Positions 1 through 5,560 of a DNA stretch of 5,560 nucleotides are shown here, in pieces (positions within the stretch are counted from its first letter, which is position 1; every line of letters begins with the position of its first letter). Origin of the DNA: an uncultured Lachnospiraceae bacterium (GTDB lineage Bacteria; Bacillota; Clostridia; Lachnospirales; Lachnospiraceae); contig CAJTOW010000143.1 in NCBI GenBank assembly GCA_910577655.1, positions 3,047 to 8,606 on the forward strand, given 5' to 3'. A program made the position numbers and the translations under genes. The notes under the pieces were generated by a model. It did no database searches and was not told the origin of the DNA. It worked only from the letters and a program-made list of their open reading frames with translations.

Positions 1-1
1 G

Positions 2-412
2 GGGACGGGCAACCTGATCGCTGCCCTGGGGATCCTTTATATTCCGCCTTTTGTGCGGATTGTGCGAAGTGAGATGATCCGGTGCCGTGATCTTGATTTT
101 GTGCGGAGTGCCAGGGTGATGGGAGTGGGGACGGGAAGGATCATTTATTCCCATATTCTGCCCAACGCGCTGATCAGTATCCTTTCTACACTGACAGTCA
201 CCTTTAATAACGCGGTGCTGTCAGAGGCAGGTATGAGCTATCTTGGTCTTGGGGTGCAGCCCCCTGTCCCCAGTCTGGGGCGCATGCTTTCGGAGGCCCA
301 GCCTTATCTGGGCATAAATCCCTGGTACGGGATTTTCCCAGGGCTTCTTATCCTGCTCCTGATCCTGGGCATCGCGCTGGTCAATGAAGGGCTGCAGAGG
401 GAGAAAGCATAA
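2..412 (+). CDS. Opp/Dpp-family ABC transporter permease, C-terminal part (5' end outside window)
   Basis: This is an integral membrane subunit of a peptide/solute ABC importer (DppC/OppC type). The frame is open from base 2, so the GTG at 53 is an internal valine and not a start. About 136 residues are visible, roughly half of the family's usual length near 280-300. The cytoplasmic EAA loop that docks on the ATPase is clear at about residues 31-57: it reads DFVRSARVMG, then RIIYSHILPNAL, close to the family pattern with the conserved Ala, Gly and HxLPN. Hydrophobic stretches follow at about residues 58-84, ending in SYLGLG, and at 106-131. The family's usual tail (GDxLRDxLDP) is shortened to NEGLQREKA. 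The stop codon overlaps the ribosome binding site of the ATPase gene, so the two are almost certainly cotranscribed. The family call is secure; the substrate is unknown. Confidence 0.93.
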   Translation, partial: GTGNLIAALGILYIPPFVRIVRSEMIRCRDLDFVRSARVMGVGTGRIIYSHILPNALISILSTLTVTFNNAVLSEAGMSYLGLGVQPPVPSLGRMLSEAQPYLGINPWYGIFPGLLILLLILGIALVNEGLQREKA

Positions 413-417
413 GGAGG
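411..417 (+). promoter_or_regulatory. Ribosome binding site of the fused ATPase, overlapping the permease stop codon
   Basis: AAGGAGG is a full Shine-Dalgarno match six bases before the ATG at 424. It shares two bases with the TAA stop of the permease. This fixes the ATPase start and suggests that translation of the two subunits is coupled. Confidence 0.85.
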
Positions 418-423
418 ACAGAT

Positions 424-1959
424 ATGGGCGTATTGCTGGAGGTAGAGCATCTTTCTGTAGGATTTGCAGAAGACGGCCGGGGAAAAAATGCTGTGGAGGA
501 TCTTTCCTTTGTTGTGAATCAGGGGGAAATCCTTGGTCTGGTGGGAGAGTCCGGCTCCGGAAAATCCATGACAGCGCTGACCGTTATGGGCATCCAGCCG
601 GAGAATGCCAGGATCTCGGGCAGAATTGTTTTTCGGGGCAGGGAGATCTCCTGCCTTTCAGAGAATGAGAGAAACCAGATCCGCGGAAATGGCATGGGGA
701 TGGTTTTCCAGGAGCCGATGACCTCCCTGAATCCGGTGGTAAAGGCAGGTACCCAGGTGGCCGAGGCTTTAAAGATCCATACGGACCTGCCGGCAAAGGA
801 AATCCGCGCAAGGACGCTGGAGGCACTGGAGTGTGTCGGCCTGTCTGACGCGGAAACAGTCTATGACCAGTATCCCCATGAGCTTTCTGGCGGCATGCGT
901 CAGAGGGTGATGCTGGCCATGGCCATTGTCCATATGCCGTCTCTGCTGATTGCAGATGAACCCACAACGGCGCTGGATGTGCTGGTGCAGGCCCAGATCC
1001 TGGGACTGATCCGGCGCCTCCATAAGGAGAGGCAGCTCTCTGTCCTGTTTATTTCCCATGATCTGAATGTGATCCGCCAGATATGCGACCGTGTTCTGGT
1101 CATGCATGAGGGAAGGATCCTGGAGGAGGGATCCACCAAGAAGATTTTTGAGGCACCGGAGCATGCTTACACGAAAAAGCTGGTAGGAACCGCAGTGGAA
1201 AGAAGCGGTGATTTCCGGACGGAAAAGACCGTGCTGACAGTCAGGAACCTGAATGTGTATTATAAAGAACGCAGACTCCTGCCAGGAAGGCAAAAGAAAC
1301 ACCAGGTGCTCTCGGATATCAGTTTTTCGGTCCGGGAAGGTGAGATATTCGGTATTGTCGGTGAAAGCGGATGCGGTAAATCCACCCTCGCCCGGGCAGT
1401 CACAGGGCTTCACAGGGATCTGACCGGAACGGTCAGCGTAGAGGGGGAGAACAGACCCCAGATTGTGTTCCAGGATCCCTTTGGCTCCCTGAATCCGGCC
1501 AGGAAGATCGGCTGGATCATGGAGGAGCCGCTGCGGGTCCGCAAAATCCGCGACAGGCAGGAGCGGGAACACATGGTCCGGGAAATGCTGGAGGATATTG
1601 GTCTTGATGAAAGCTTTGCGGCAAGGTATCCGGATGAGCTCTCCGGCGGCCAGAGACAGCGGATCAGCATCGGTCTTGCCCTGTCCATGAATCCGAAGCT
1701 TCTCATAGCAGATGAGCCGGTATCCGCCCTTGATGTGACGATCCAGGCCCAGATTCTGGAGCTGCTTTTAAAGATCAACCGGGAACGGAAAGCGGCGATC
1801 CTTTTTATCACCCACGATCTCGGCCTTGTCCGCAGGATCTGCCACCGGGCAGCCGTTCTGTATGAGGGCAGGATTCTGGAAACAGGGGAGGGAAGGGCGC
1901 TGTGCGATCATCCCTGGACCGAATATACAAAACAGCTTCTGGCAGCGGCGCGGCCATAA
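424..1959 (+). CDS. Fused two-domain ABC transporter ATPase (DppD-DppF type)
   Basis: This cytoplasmic ATPase drives the Opp/Dpp-type importer whose permease lies just upstream. One 511-residue chain carries two complete nucleotide-binding domains. Domain 1 has Walker A GESGSGKS at 41-48, Q-loop Gln96 in VFQEP, signature LSGGMRQ at 154-160, Walker B LLIADEP at 174-180 and switch His212. Domain 2 has GESGCGKS at 313-320, Gln350 in VFQDP, LSGGQRQ at 406-412, LLIADEP at 427-432 and His464. Each domain ends in a YTKxL segment resembling the oligopeptide-transporter C-terminal motif (HAYTKKL, then WTEYTKQLL). In most Opp/Dpp systems the two ATPases are separate genes of about 320 residues, so this is a compact fusion, a form also known from other bacteria. 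Domain 2 is short between Walker A and the Q-loop: about 30 residues against 48 in domain 1. All catalytic residues are intact in both halves. A similar layout occurs in GsiA- and YejF-like proteins; the imported substrate cannot be told from this subunit. Confidence 0.95.
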   Translation: MGVLLEVEHLSVGFAEDGRGKNAVEDLSFVVNQGEILGLVGESGSGKSMTALTVMGIQPENARISGRIVFRGREISCLSENERNQIRGNGMGMVFQEPMTSLNPVVKAGTQVAEALKIHTDLPAKEIRARTLEALECVGLSDAETVYDQYPHELSGGMRQRVMLAMAIVHMPSLLIADEPTTALDVLVQAQILGLIRRLHKERQLSVLFISHDLNVIRQICDRVLVMHEGRILEEGSTKKIFEAPEHAYTKKLVGTAVERSGDFRTEKTVLTVRNLNVYYKERRLLPGRQKKHQVLSDISFSVREGEIFGIVGESGCGKSTLARAVTGLHRDLTGTVSVEGENRPQIVFQDPFGSLNPARKIGWIMEEPLRVRKIRDRQEREHMVREMLEDIGLDESFAARYPDELSGGQRQRISIGLALSMNPKLLIADEPVSALDVTIQAQILELLLKINRERKAAILFITHDLGLVRRICHRAAVLYEGRILETGEGRALCDHPWTEYTKQLLAAARP

Positions 1960-1987
1960 GTATAAATACTCAACAGAATCACAGACA

Positions 1988-1994
1988 GGGGGAG
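1988..1994 (+). promoter_or_regulatory. Ribosome binding site of the GH13 glucosidase
   Basis: GGGGGAG lies ten bases before the ATG at 2005. It supports this ATG as the start, which also gives the usual family N-terminus (WWHDKVAYQIYPKSF). Confidence 0.6.
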
Positions 1995-2004
1995 AAGAGA
2001 CATT

Positions 2005-3669
2005 ATGACGAAAAAATGGTGGCACGACAAAGTGGCGTATCAGATTTATCCCAAGAGCTTTTTTGATTCCAACGGAGACGGTATCGGTGACCTGCCCGGG
2101 ATTATCTCGAAGCTGGACTATCTGCAGGAGCTGGGGGTGGACATCCTCTGGCTGTCTCCCTGCTACCAGTCGCCTCTGGCGGACCAGGGGTATGATATCT
2201 CGGATTACTATAAGATCGACCCGCGCTTTGGCACGATGGAGGACATGGACTGTCTGATTGCCGAGGCCAGGAAGCGGGGCATGTACATTCTTATGGATCT
2301 GGTGGTGAACCACTGCTCCGATGAGCATCTGTGGTTTCAGAAGGCACGCCAGGACCCGGAAGGCCCTTACGGAAATTTCTTTTACCTGACAGACAAGGTG
2401 GAGGGGAAGCTGCCAACCAACTGGCGGTCTTACTTCGGCGGCTCCGTGTGGGAGGATCTGCCTGGGACCGGGAAGCAGTATCTCCATGTGTTCCATAAGA
2501 AACAGCCGGATTTAAACTGGGAGAATCCCCAGGTCCGTGAGGAGATCTATAAGAATATCTGCTGGTGGCTGGACAAGGGCCTTGGAGGCTTCCGCCTGGA
2601 TGCCATCATCAATATCAAGAAGGCCCTGCCTATGCGGGATTATGAGCCGGACCGGGAGGATGGCCTGTGCAGTATGGAGACCATGTTAAAGGAGGCCAGC
2701 GGCATCGGCCAGTTCCTGGGGGAAATGCGGGATCGCACCTTCCGGAAGTATGATGTCTTCACCGTGGGCGAAGTATTTAACGAAAAGCCGGAGGAGATCC
2801 CGGATTTCATCGGGGAAAACGGCTATTTCTCCAGCATGTTTGATTTCAATGAGACCATCTTCGGGGCCAGTGAAAAGGGATGGTACGCGTCCCGGCACAT
2901 TACCCCGGAGGAATACAGGCGGTGCTGCTTTGATGCCCAGGCCCGGGTAGGAACCATGGGCTTTCTTTCCAACATCATTGAGAATCATGACGAGCCCCGC
3001 GGCGTCAGCCGCTACATCCCGGAGGGGGACTGCTGTCCGGAAAGCAAGAAGATGCTGGCAGGACTGAACTTTCTGCTCCGGGGTATCCCCTTTATCTACC
3101 AGGGGCAGGAGCTGGGGATGGAAAATGTTCCCTTCACATCTATTGATGAGATCGATGACATTTCCACCCTGGACGAGTACAGGACGGCCAGGGAGGCAGG
3201 GCTGTCTGAGGAAGAGGCATTGAAGGCCGTAGCTTTCTACAGCCGGGATAACGCGCGGACGCCTATGCAGTGGTCCGGGAATGCCCACGCAGGCTTCACC
3301 ACCGGCACCCCCTGGCTGCGGGTGAATCCCAATTATACCACCATCCATGCAGCCGCCCAGATGAAGGATCCGGATTCGGTGCGCAGCTTCTATAAACAGC
3401 TCATTGCCCTGCGCAAAAGCCCGGAGTACAAGGAAACTATTGTGTACGGGACTCTGGAGCCGGTATGGGAGGAGCAGCCCAATCTGATGGCCTACTACAG
3501 GAAGGGAGAAAGGACACTGCTGGTCATGGGCAATTTCCAGAGGGAGCGCCGGTCTGTTGTGATACCAGGCGGTTATAAGAAGGTGCTGCTGAACAATTAC
3601 AAAGAGCTGGGGGAGGAGGGGGAGAAGCTCTCCCTGAACGGGTATCAGTTCCTTGTTCTGGAAGTATGA
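2005..3669 (+). CDS. GH13 alpha-glucosidase, oligo-1,6-glucosidase type (probable subfamily 31)
   Basis: This is a retaining exo-acting alpha-glucosidase that releases glucose from the non-reducing end of short alpha-glucosides. Its 554 residues match the usual family length. It has no signal peptide or membrane segment, so it should act in the cytoplasm on imported substrate. The (beta/alpha)8 domain shows an N-terminal Ca-binding loop DSNGDGIGD (21-29), region I DLVVNH (98-103), region V QPDLNW (167-172), region II GFRLDAI with nucleophile Asp199, region III GEVF with acid/base Glu256, and region IV ENHDEPR with transition-state stabiliser Asp329. RDNARTPMQW (414-423) and YQGQELGM (365-372) are further family hallmarks. 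A beta-sandwich C-terminal domain follows. QPDLNW places it near GH13_31, which holds oligo-1,6-glucosidase, dextran glucosidase and some alpha-1,4-glucosidases. The residue after the nucleophile is Ala200, where alpha-1,6-specific relatives usually have Val; this hints at an alpha-1,4 preference. Trehalose-6-phosphate hydrolase and sucrose-cleaving relatives remain alternatives. Confidence 0.93.
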   Translation: MTKKWWHDKVAYQIYPKSFFDSNGDGIGDLPGIISKLDYLQELGVDILWLSPCYQSPLADQGYDISDYYKIDPRFGTMEDMDCLIAEARKRGMYILMDLVVNHCSDEHLWFQKARQDPEGPYGNFFYLTDKVEGKLPTNWRSYFGGSVWEDLPGTGKQYLHVFHKKQPDLNWENPQVREEIYKNICWWLDKGLGGFRLDAIINIKKALPMRDYEPDREDGLCSMETMLKEASGIGQFLGEMRDRTFRKYDVFTVGEVFNEKPEEIPDFIGENGYFSSMFDFNETIFGASEKGWYASRHITPEEYRRCCFDAQARVGTMGFLSNIIENHDEPRGVSRYIPEGDCCPESKKMLAGLNFLLRGIPFIYQGQELGMENVPFTSIDEIDDISTLDEYRTAREAGLSEEEALKAVAFYSRDNARTPMQWSGNAHAGFTTGTPWLRVNPNYTTIHAAAQMKDPDSVRSFYKQLIALRKSPEYKETIVYGTLEPVWEEQPNLMAYYRKGERTLLVMGNFQRERRSVVIPGGYKKVLLNNYKELGEEGEKLSLNGYQFLVLEV

Positions 3670-3734
3670 GTAAGACCAGTCAAGAGGATGCGCCACGTGA
3701 ACAACAGCCAATAGAAAAGGAAAACCAATTATGA
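3666..3734 (+). CDS. Possible 22-residue ORF linking two genes by ATGA overlaps
   Basis: An ATG at 3666 overlaps the TGA stop of the glucosidase as ATGA. The frame then stays open for 22 codons. It ends in a TGA at 3732-3734 that overlaps the ATG at 3731 of the next gene, again as ATGA. The peptide would begin MSKTSQEDAP and end EKENQL; it is very hydrophilic, rich in Gln, Glu and Lys, and has no membrane segment. There is no good ribosome binding site of its own, so translation would depend on reinitiation after the glucosidase stop. It could be a small coupled leader, the remnant of a deleted gene, or chance. I do not recognise the peptide. Confidence 0.22.
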   Translation: MSKTSQEDAPREQQPIEKENQL

Positions 3735-4531
3735 AAAAAAGACTTGCAATCATCGGATGTGGATTTTTAGGAAATATTGTGGCAAAGGCCTGCAGGGATG
3801 GGCTCCTGGAGGACTATGAACTGGTGGCCGCTATGAGCCGGGATCATCAGAAGGCCAGGAGTCTGACCGCCCTGGCAGGTGGAAAGGCCTGCCTGAATCT
3901 GAAGGAGCTTCTGGAAGAGAAGCCGGACTATGTTCTGGAGATGGCTTCTGTCCAGAGTATCAGGGATATGGCGGTTCCGGTACTGCGCCAGGGGTGCAGT
4001 CTGGTACCTTTGTCCATCGGAGCTTTTTCCGACAGGGCCTTTTATGAGGAGGTGCAGGCAGCTGCCAGGGAAGGCGGGGCAAAGGTTCATATCCCCTCCG
4101 GGGCAGTGGGAGGCTTTGATGTGCTCCAGACTATTTCCCTTATGGCCCATGCGGAGGGCGCACAGCTGCAGGCGGGGATTGAGACCCGCAAGGGGCCTGC
4201 ATCCTTACAGAACACGTCTTTGTACGAGGATGCCTTGATGACAGAAGAGGCGGACAGGCAGGTATTCTGCGGCACAGCCCAGGAGGCCATCGCCCTGCTG
4301 CCCACCAAGGTCAATGTGGCCGTGGCCACAGCACTGGCCAGTGCCGGACCGGAACATACCACTGCCCGGATTGTCAGCGTACCGGGAATGGCCGGGGATG
4401 ACCACAAGCTGACGGTGGAGATGGACGGCATGAAAGCTGTGGTGGACATCTATTCCAGAACTGCGTCCATTGCGGGCTGGAGTGTGGTGGCACTGCTGCG
4501 GAATCTGGCTTCGCCGGTGGTATTTTATTAG
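3731..4531 (+). CDS. L-aspartate dehydrogenase-like (NadX/DUF108 family) oxidoreductase
   Basis: The family catalyses NAD(P)-dependent oxidative deamination of L-aspartate to iminoaspartate, or the reverse. This 266-residue protein has the full family length. The N-terminal Rossmann domain carries GCGFLG (9-14), LEMAS (69-73) and SIGAFSD (95-101). The C-terminal Asp_DH domain carries IPSGAVGGFD (121-130), ETRKGPASL (151-159), FCGTAQEA (179-186) and NVAVATALASAG (195-206). The probable catalytic histidine is His225 in GDDHKL. Several substrate-site elements differ from typical family members: the usual TxKPP reads TRKGP, the usual DPxxxxNxH reads PGMAGDDH, and the usual NPSxxNPKTS before the last helix is replaced by SRTASIAGWS. 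The strand-2 end is AMSRD rather than an acidic residue, which fits NADP(H). The ATG is preceded by AAAAGG (3715-3720) at nine bases. No nadA, nadB or nadC is adjacent, so a role in NAD synthesis is not supported here. Membership of the family is secure; aspartate as substrate is not. Confidence 0.82.
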   Translation: MKKRLAIIGCGFLGNIVAKACRDGLLEDYELVAAMSRDHQKARSLTALAGGKACLNLKELLEEKPDYVLEMASVQSIRDMAVPVLRQGCSLVPLSIGAFSDRAFYEEVQAAAREGGAKVHIPSGAVGGFDVLQTISLMAHAEGAQLQAGIETRKGPASLQNTSLYEDALMTEEADRQVFCGTAQEAIALLPTKVNVAVATALASAGPEHTTARIVSVPGMAGDDHKLTVEMDGMKAVVDIYSRTASIAGWSVVALLRNLASPVVFY

Positions 4532-4559
4532 AGCGTGTTTGGAAATTACATCGCAAGGG

Positions 4560-4565
4560 AAGGGG
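4560..4565 (+). promoter_or_regulatory. Purine-rich ribosome binding site with long spacing before the 2-hydroxyacid dehydrogenase-like gene
   Basis: AAGGGG ends 13 bases before the ATG at 4579, longer than the usual five to ten. A closer GAAG (4570-4573) is weak. No better start lies within the first 12 codons, and the N-terminus starting at 4579 is a plausible first segment of the fold, so I keep this start, but expression may be modest. Confidence 0.4.
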
Positions 4566-4578
4566 TAAAGAAGACAAC

Positions 4579-5502
4579 ATGGAAAACAGGGATAAAAACA
4601 AATTCAAAAAACTTGTGGCCATTGAGCCAGTAAGTCTGGTGGACTGGGCCCAGGAAAAGCTTAAGGACTATGCTGAGGAGATTGTCCTGTATCCGGACAT
4701 TCCTGATGACAACGAGGAGATCCTTGGACGGATTGGGGACGCGGACGCCGTCCTTTTGAGCTATACATCCCGTCTGGAGGCGGAAGTGATTCAGAAAGTG
4801 CCCAATGTGAGATATATCGGTATGTGCTGCAGCCTCTACTCGGAGGAAAGCGCCAATGTGGACATCGCCTGTGCCAGGAGCCGGGGCATCACCGTCACGG
4901 GGATCCGGGACTATGGGGACCGGGGGGTGGTGGAGTATGTGCTGTACCAGCTTGTGCGGATCCTCCACGGTTATGATTATCCTTTGTGGAAGGAAGAACC
5001 TCTGGAAATCACCGGACTGAAGGCAGGGATCGTGGGCCTGGGCGTCTCCGGCAGCATGATCGCCGACGCGCTGCATTTTATGGGGGCAGAGGTGTCCTAC
5101 TATGCCAGAAGCAGGAAGCCGGAAAGGGAGGCAGCAGGCATCTGCTACAAGCCCCTCCACCAGCTTCTAAAAGAGAGCCAGGTAGTCTTCACCTGCCTTA
5201 ACAAGAATGTGATCCTGCTTCATGAGGAGGAGTTCAAGGCCCTGGGCACCGGCAAGATCCTTTTCAACACCTCCATCGGGCCGGCGGCGGACATGGACGC
5301 CCTGGGCCGGTGGCTGTCGGATCCGGCCAATATCTTCTGCTGCGATACCCGCGGGGCACTGGGGCCCATTGCAGACCAGGTATGGAACCAGGAGAATGTC
5401 GTCTGCGTGGATGCCTCCGCCGGCCGCACTGCCCAGGCATTCCAGCTGTTAAGCCGGAAGGTGCTGGAGAATATGGATGCATTTTTTGATTTACAAGCGT
5501 GA
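4579..5502 (+). CDS. D-2-hydroxyacid dehydrogenase-fold protein lacking the canonical catalytic triad
   Basis: This 307-residue cytoplasmic protein has the fold of the D-isomer-specific 2-hydroxyacid dehydrogenases, which reduce 2-keto acids with NAD(P)H. The N-terminal part includes VDIACARSRGITVTG (94-108) and VVEYVLYQLVRIL (117-129), both typical. The Rossmann domain shows GLKAGIVGLGVSGSMIADAL (146-165) with GLGVSG at 153-158. Strand 2 ends in YYARSRK (174-180): Ala176 stands where NAD enzymes have Asp, followed by Arg residues, which suggests NADP(H). The catalytic residues are missing. The family Arg in NTxRG is Ile233 (NTSIGP), the Glu before Pro near 259-261 is replaced within CDTRGALGP, and the His in TPHxAGxT is Ala279 (VDASAGRT). 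The surrounding motifs align without gaps, so these are true substitutions and not misreading. The family's usual GxGxDxxD loop is also altered (GMCCSLYSEESANVD, 81-95). It may have another chemistry, or be a binding or regulatory protein. It follows the aspartate dehydrogenase-like gene by 47 bases. Confidence 0.82.
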   Translation: MENRDKNKFKKLVAIEPVSLVDWAQEKLKDYAEEIVLYPDIPDDNEEILGRIGDADAVLLSYTSRLEAEVIQKVPNVRYIGMCCSLYSEESANVDIACARSRGITVTGIRDYGDRGVVEYVLYQLVRILHGYDYPLWKEEPLEITGLKAGIVGLGVSGSMIADALHFMGAEVSYYARSRKPEREAAGICYKPLHQLLKESQVVFTCLNKNVILLHEEEFKALGTGKILFNTSIGPAADMDALGRWLSDPANIFCCDTRGALGPIADQVWNQENVVCVDASAGRTAQAFQLLSRKVLENMDAFFDLQA

Positions 5503-5560
5503 TGGCATCCGAAACCCGCAATCAGAAGAAAACCTTTTCCAGAGCGAACCTCCCGGAACA
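5502..5560 (+). CDS. Start of a further gene, partial (3' end outside window)
   Basis: The ATG at 5502-5504 shares one base with the TGA stop of the previous gene (TGATG), a common arrangement for translationally coupled genes in an operon. The frame stays open for all 19 codons to the window edge and begins MASETRNQKK, a basic, hydrophilic N-terminus. No Shine-Dalgarno sequence lies at a useful distance, so expression would rely on coupling. The fragment is too short to assign to a family. A chance opening of this length is possible, and the true next gene may start further downstream. Confidence 0.42.
   Translation, partial: MASETRNQKKTFSRANLPE

Noticed and set aside
53..55. GTG at 53 as a start codon for the permease
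   Set aside because: The frame is open upstream to the window edge and reads ALGILYIPPFV, typical permease sequence, so the gene is simply cut by the window boundary.
769..1572. A 267-codon minus-strand frame opposite the ATPase
   Set aside because: It covers the signature and Walker B regions of domain 1 and the Walker A region of domain 2, which are clearly coded on the plus strand; no independent support.
1959..1970. Inverted repeat AGTAT-AA-ATACT after the ATPase stop, containing TATAAA
   Set aside because: The arms are only five AT-rich pairs with a two-base loop and no T-run follows, so it is not a credible terminator. TATAAA could be a -10 box, but I see no matching -35 element at the right distance.
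1826..2008. A plus-strand frame (60 codons) ending in ATGA on the glucosidase start
   Set aside because: The first part is the out-of-frame reading of the ATPase C-terminus, which is conserved in its own frame up to 1959. The ATGA overlap is probably chance, and a strong ribosome binding site for the glucosidase makes coupling unnecessary.
1768..2496. A 242-codon minus-strand frame spanning the end of the ATPase and the start of the glucosidase
   Set aside because: It is the reverse complement of two conserved proteins with intact motifs, and its composition is unlike a normal protein; it is a shadow frame.
3694..3699. Palindrome CACGTG in the gap before the aspartate dehydrogenase-like gene
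   Set aside because: A single six-base palindrome is expected by chance, and no second half-site or extended symmetry surrounds it.
2686..3753. A 355-codon open frame on the minus strand opposite the glucosidase
   Set aside because: It lies across the well-supported GH13 gene and its sequence has no recognisable motif. Long antisense frames are expected in GC-rich coding DNA with this codon use.

Overview
The window looks like part of one operon from a moderately GC-rich member of the Bacillota, most likely a gut-type clostridium of the Lachnospiraceae. This is judged from the strong AAGGAGG-type ribosome binding site, the codon use and the kinds of protein; no rRNA or other marker gene is present, so the assignment is an inference. 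All supported genes lie on the + strand. They are separated by 11, 45, 61 and 47 bases, with a one-base overlap at the right edge. I see no convincing terminator or promoter between them.

Layout. Bases 2-412 hold the C-terminal half of an inner-membrane permease of the oligopeptide/dipeptide (Opp/Dpp) ABC family. Bases 424-1959 encode its energising ATPase, in which two nucleotide-binding domains that are usually separate (DppD-like and DppF-like) are joined in one 511-residue chain. Bases 2005-3669 encode a cytoplasmic GH13 alpha-glucosidase of the oligo-1,6-glucosidase type with a complete catalytic apparatus. Bases 3731-4531 encode a divergent member of the L-aspartate dehydrogenase (NadX/DUF108) family. 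Bases 4579-5502 encode a protein of the D-isomer-specific 2-hydroxyacid dehydrogenase fold that keeps its Rossmann domain but has lost the whole Arg/Glu/His catalytic set. A further reading frame opens at 5502 and runs off the window. A possible 22-codon ORF (3666-3734) fills the gap between the glucosidase and the aspartate dehydrogenase-like gene and overlaps both neighbours by ATGA.

How the genes may work together (inference). An Opp/Dpp-type importer brings in a small solute, and the intracellular glucosidase, which has no signal peptide, removes an alpha-linked glucose. Two atypical nucleotide-dependent oxidoreductases then act on the remainder or on a related amino or keto acid. Opp-family importers are known to carry oligosaccharides and glycosides as well as peptides, so this pairing is plausible. 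The substrate cannot be read from the sequence. The most unusual point is the pair of oxidoreductase-fold proteins that both depart from their families at substrate-site positions.
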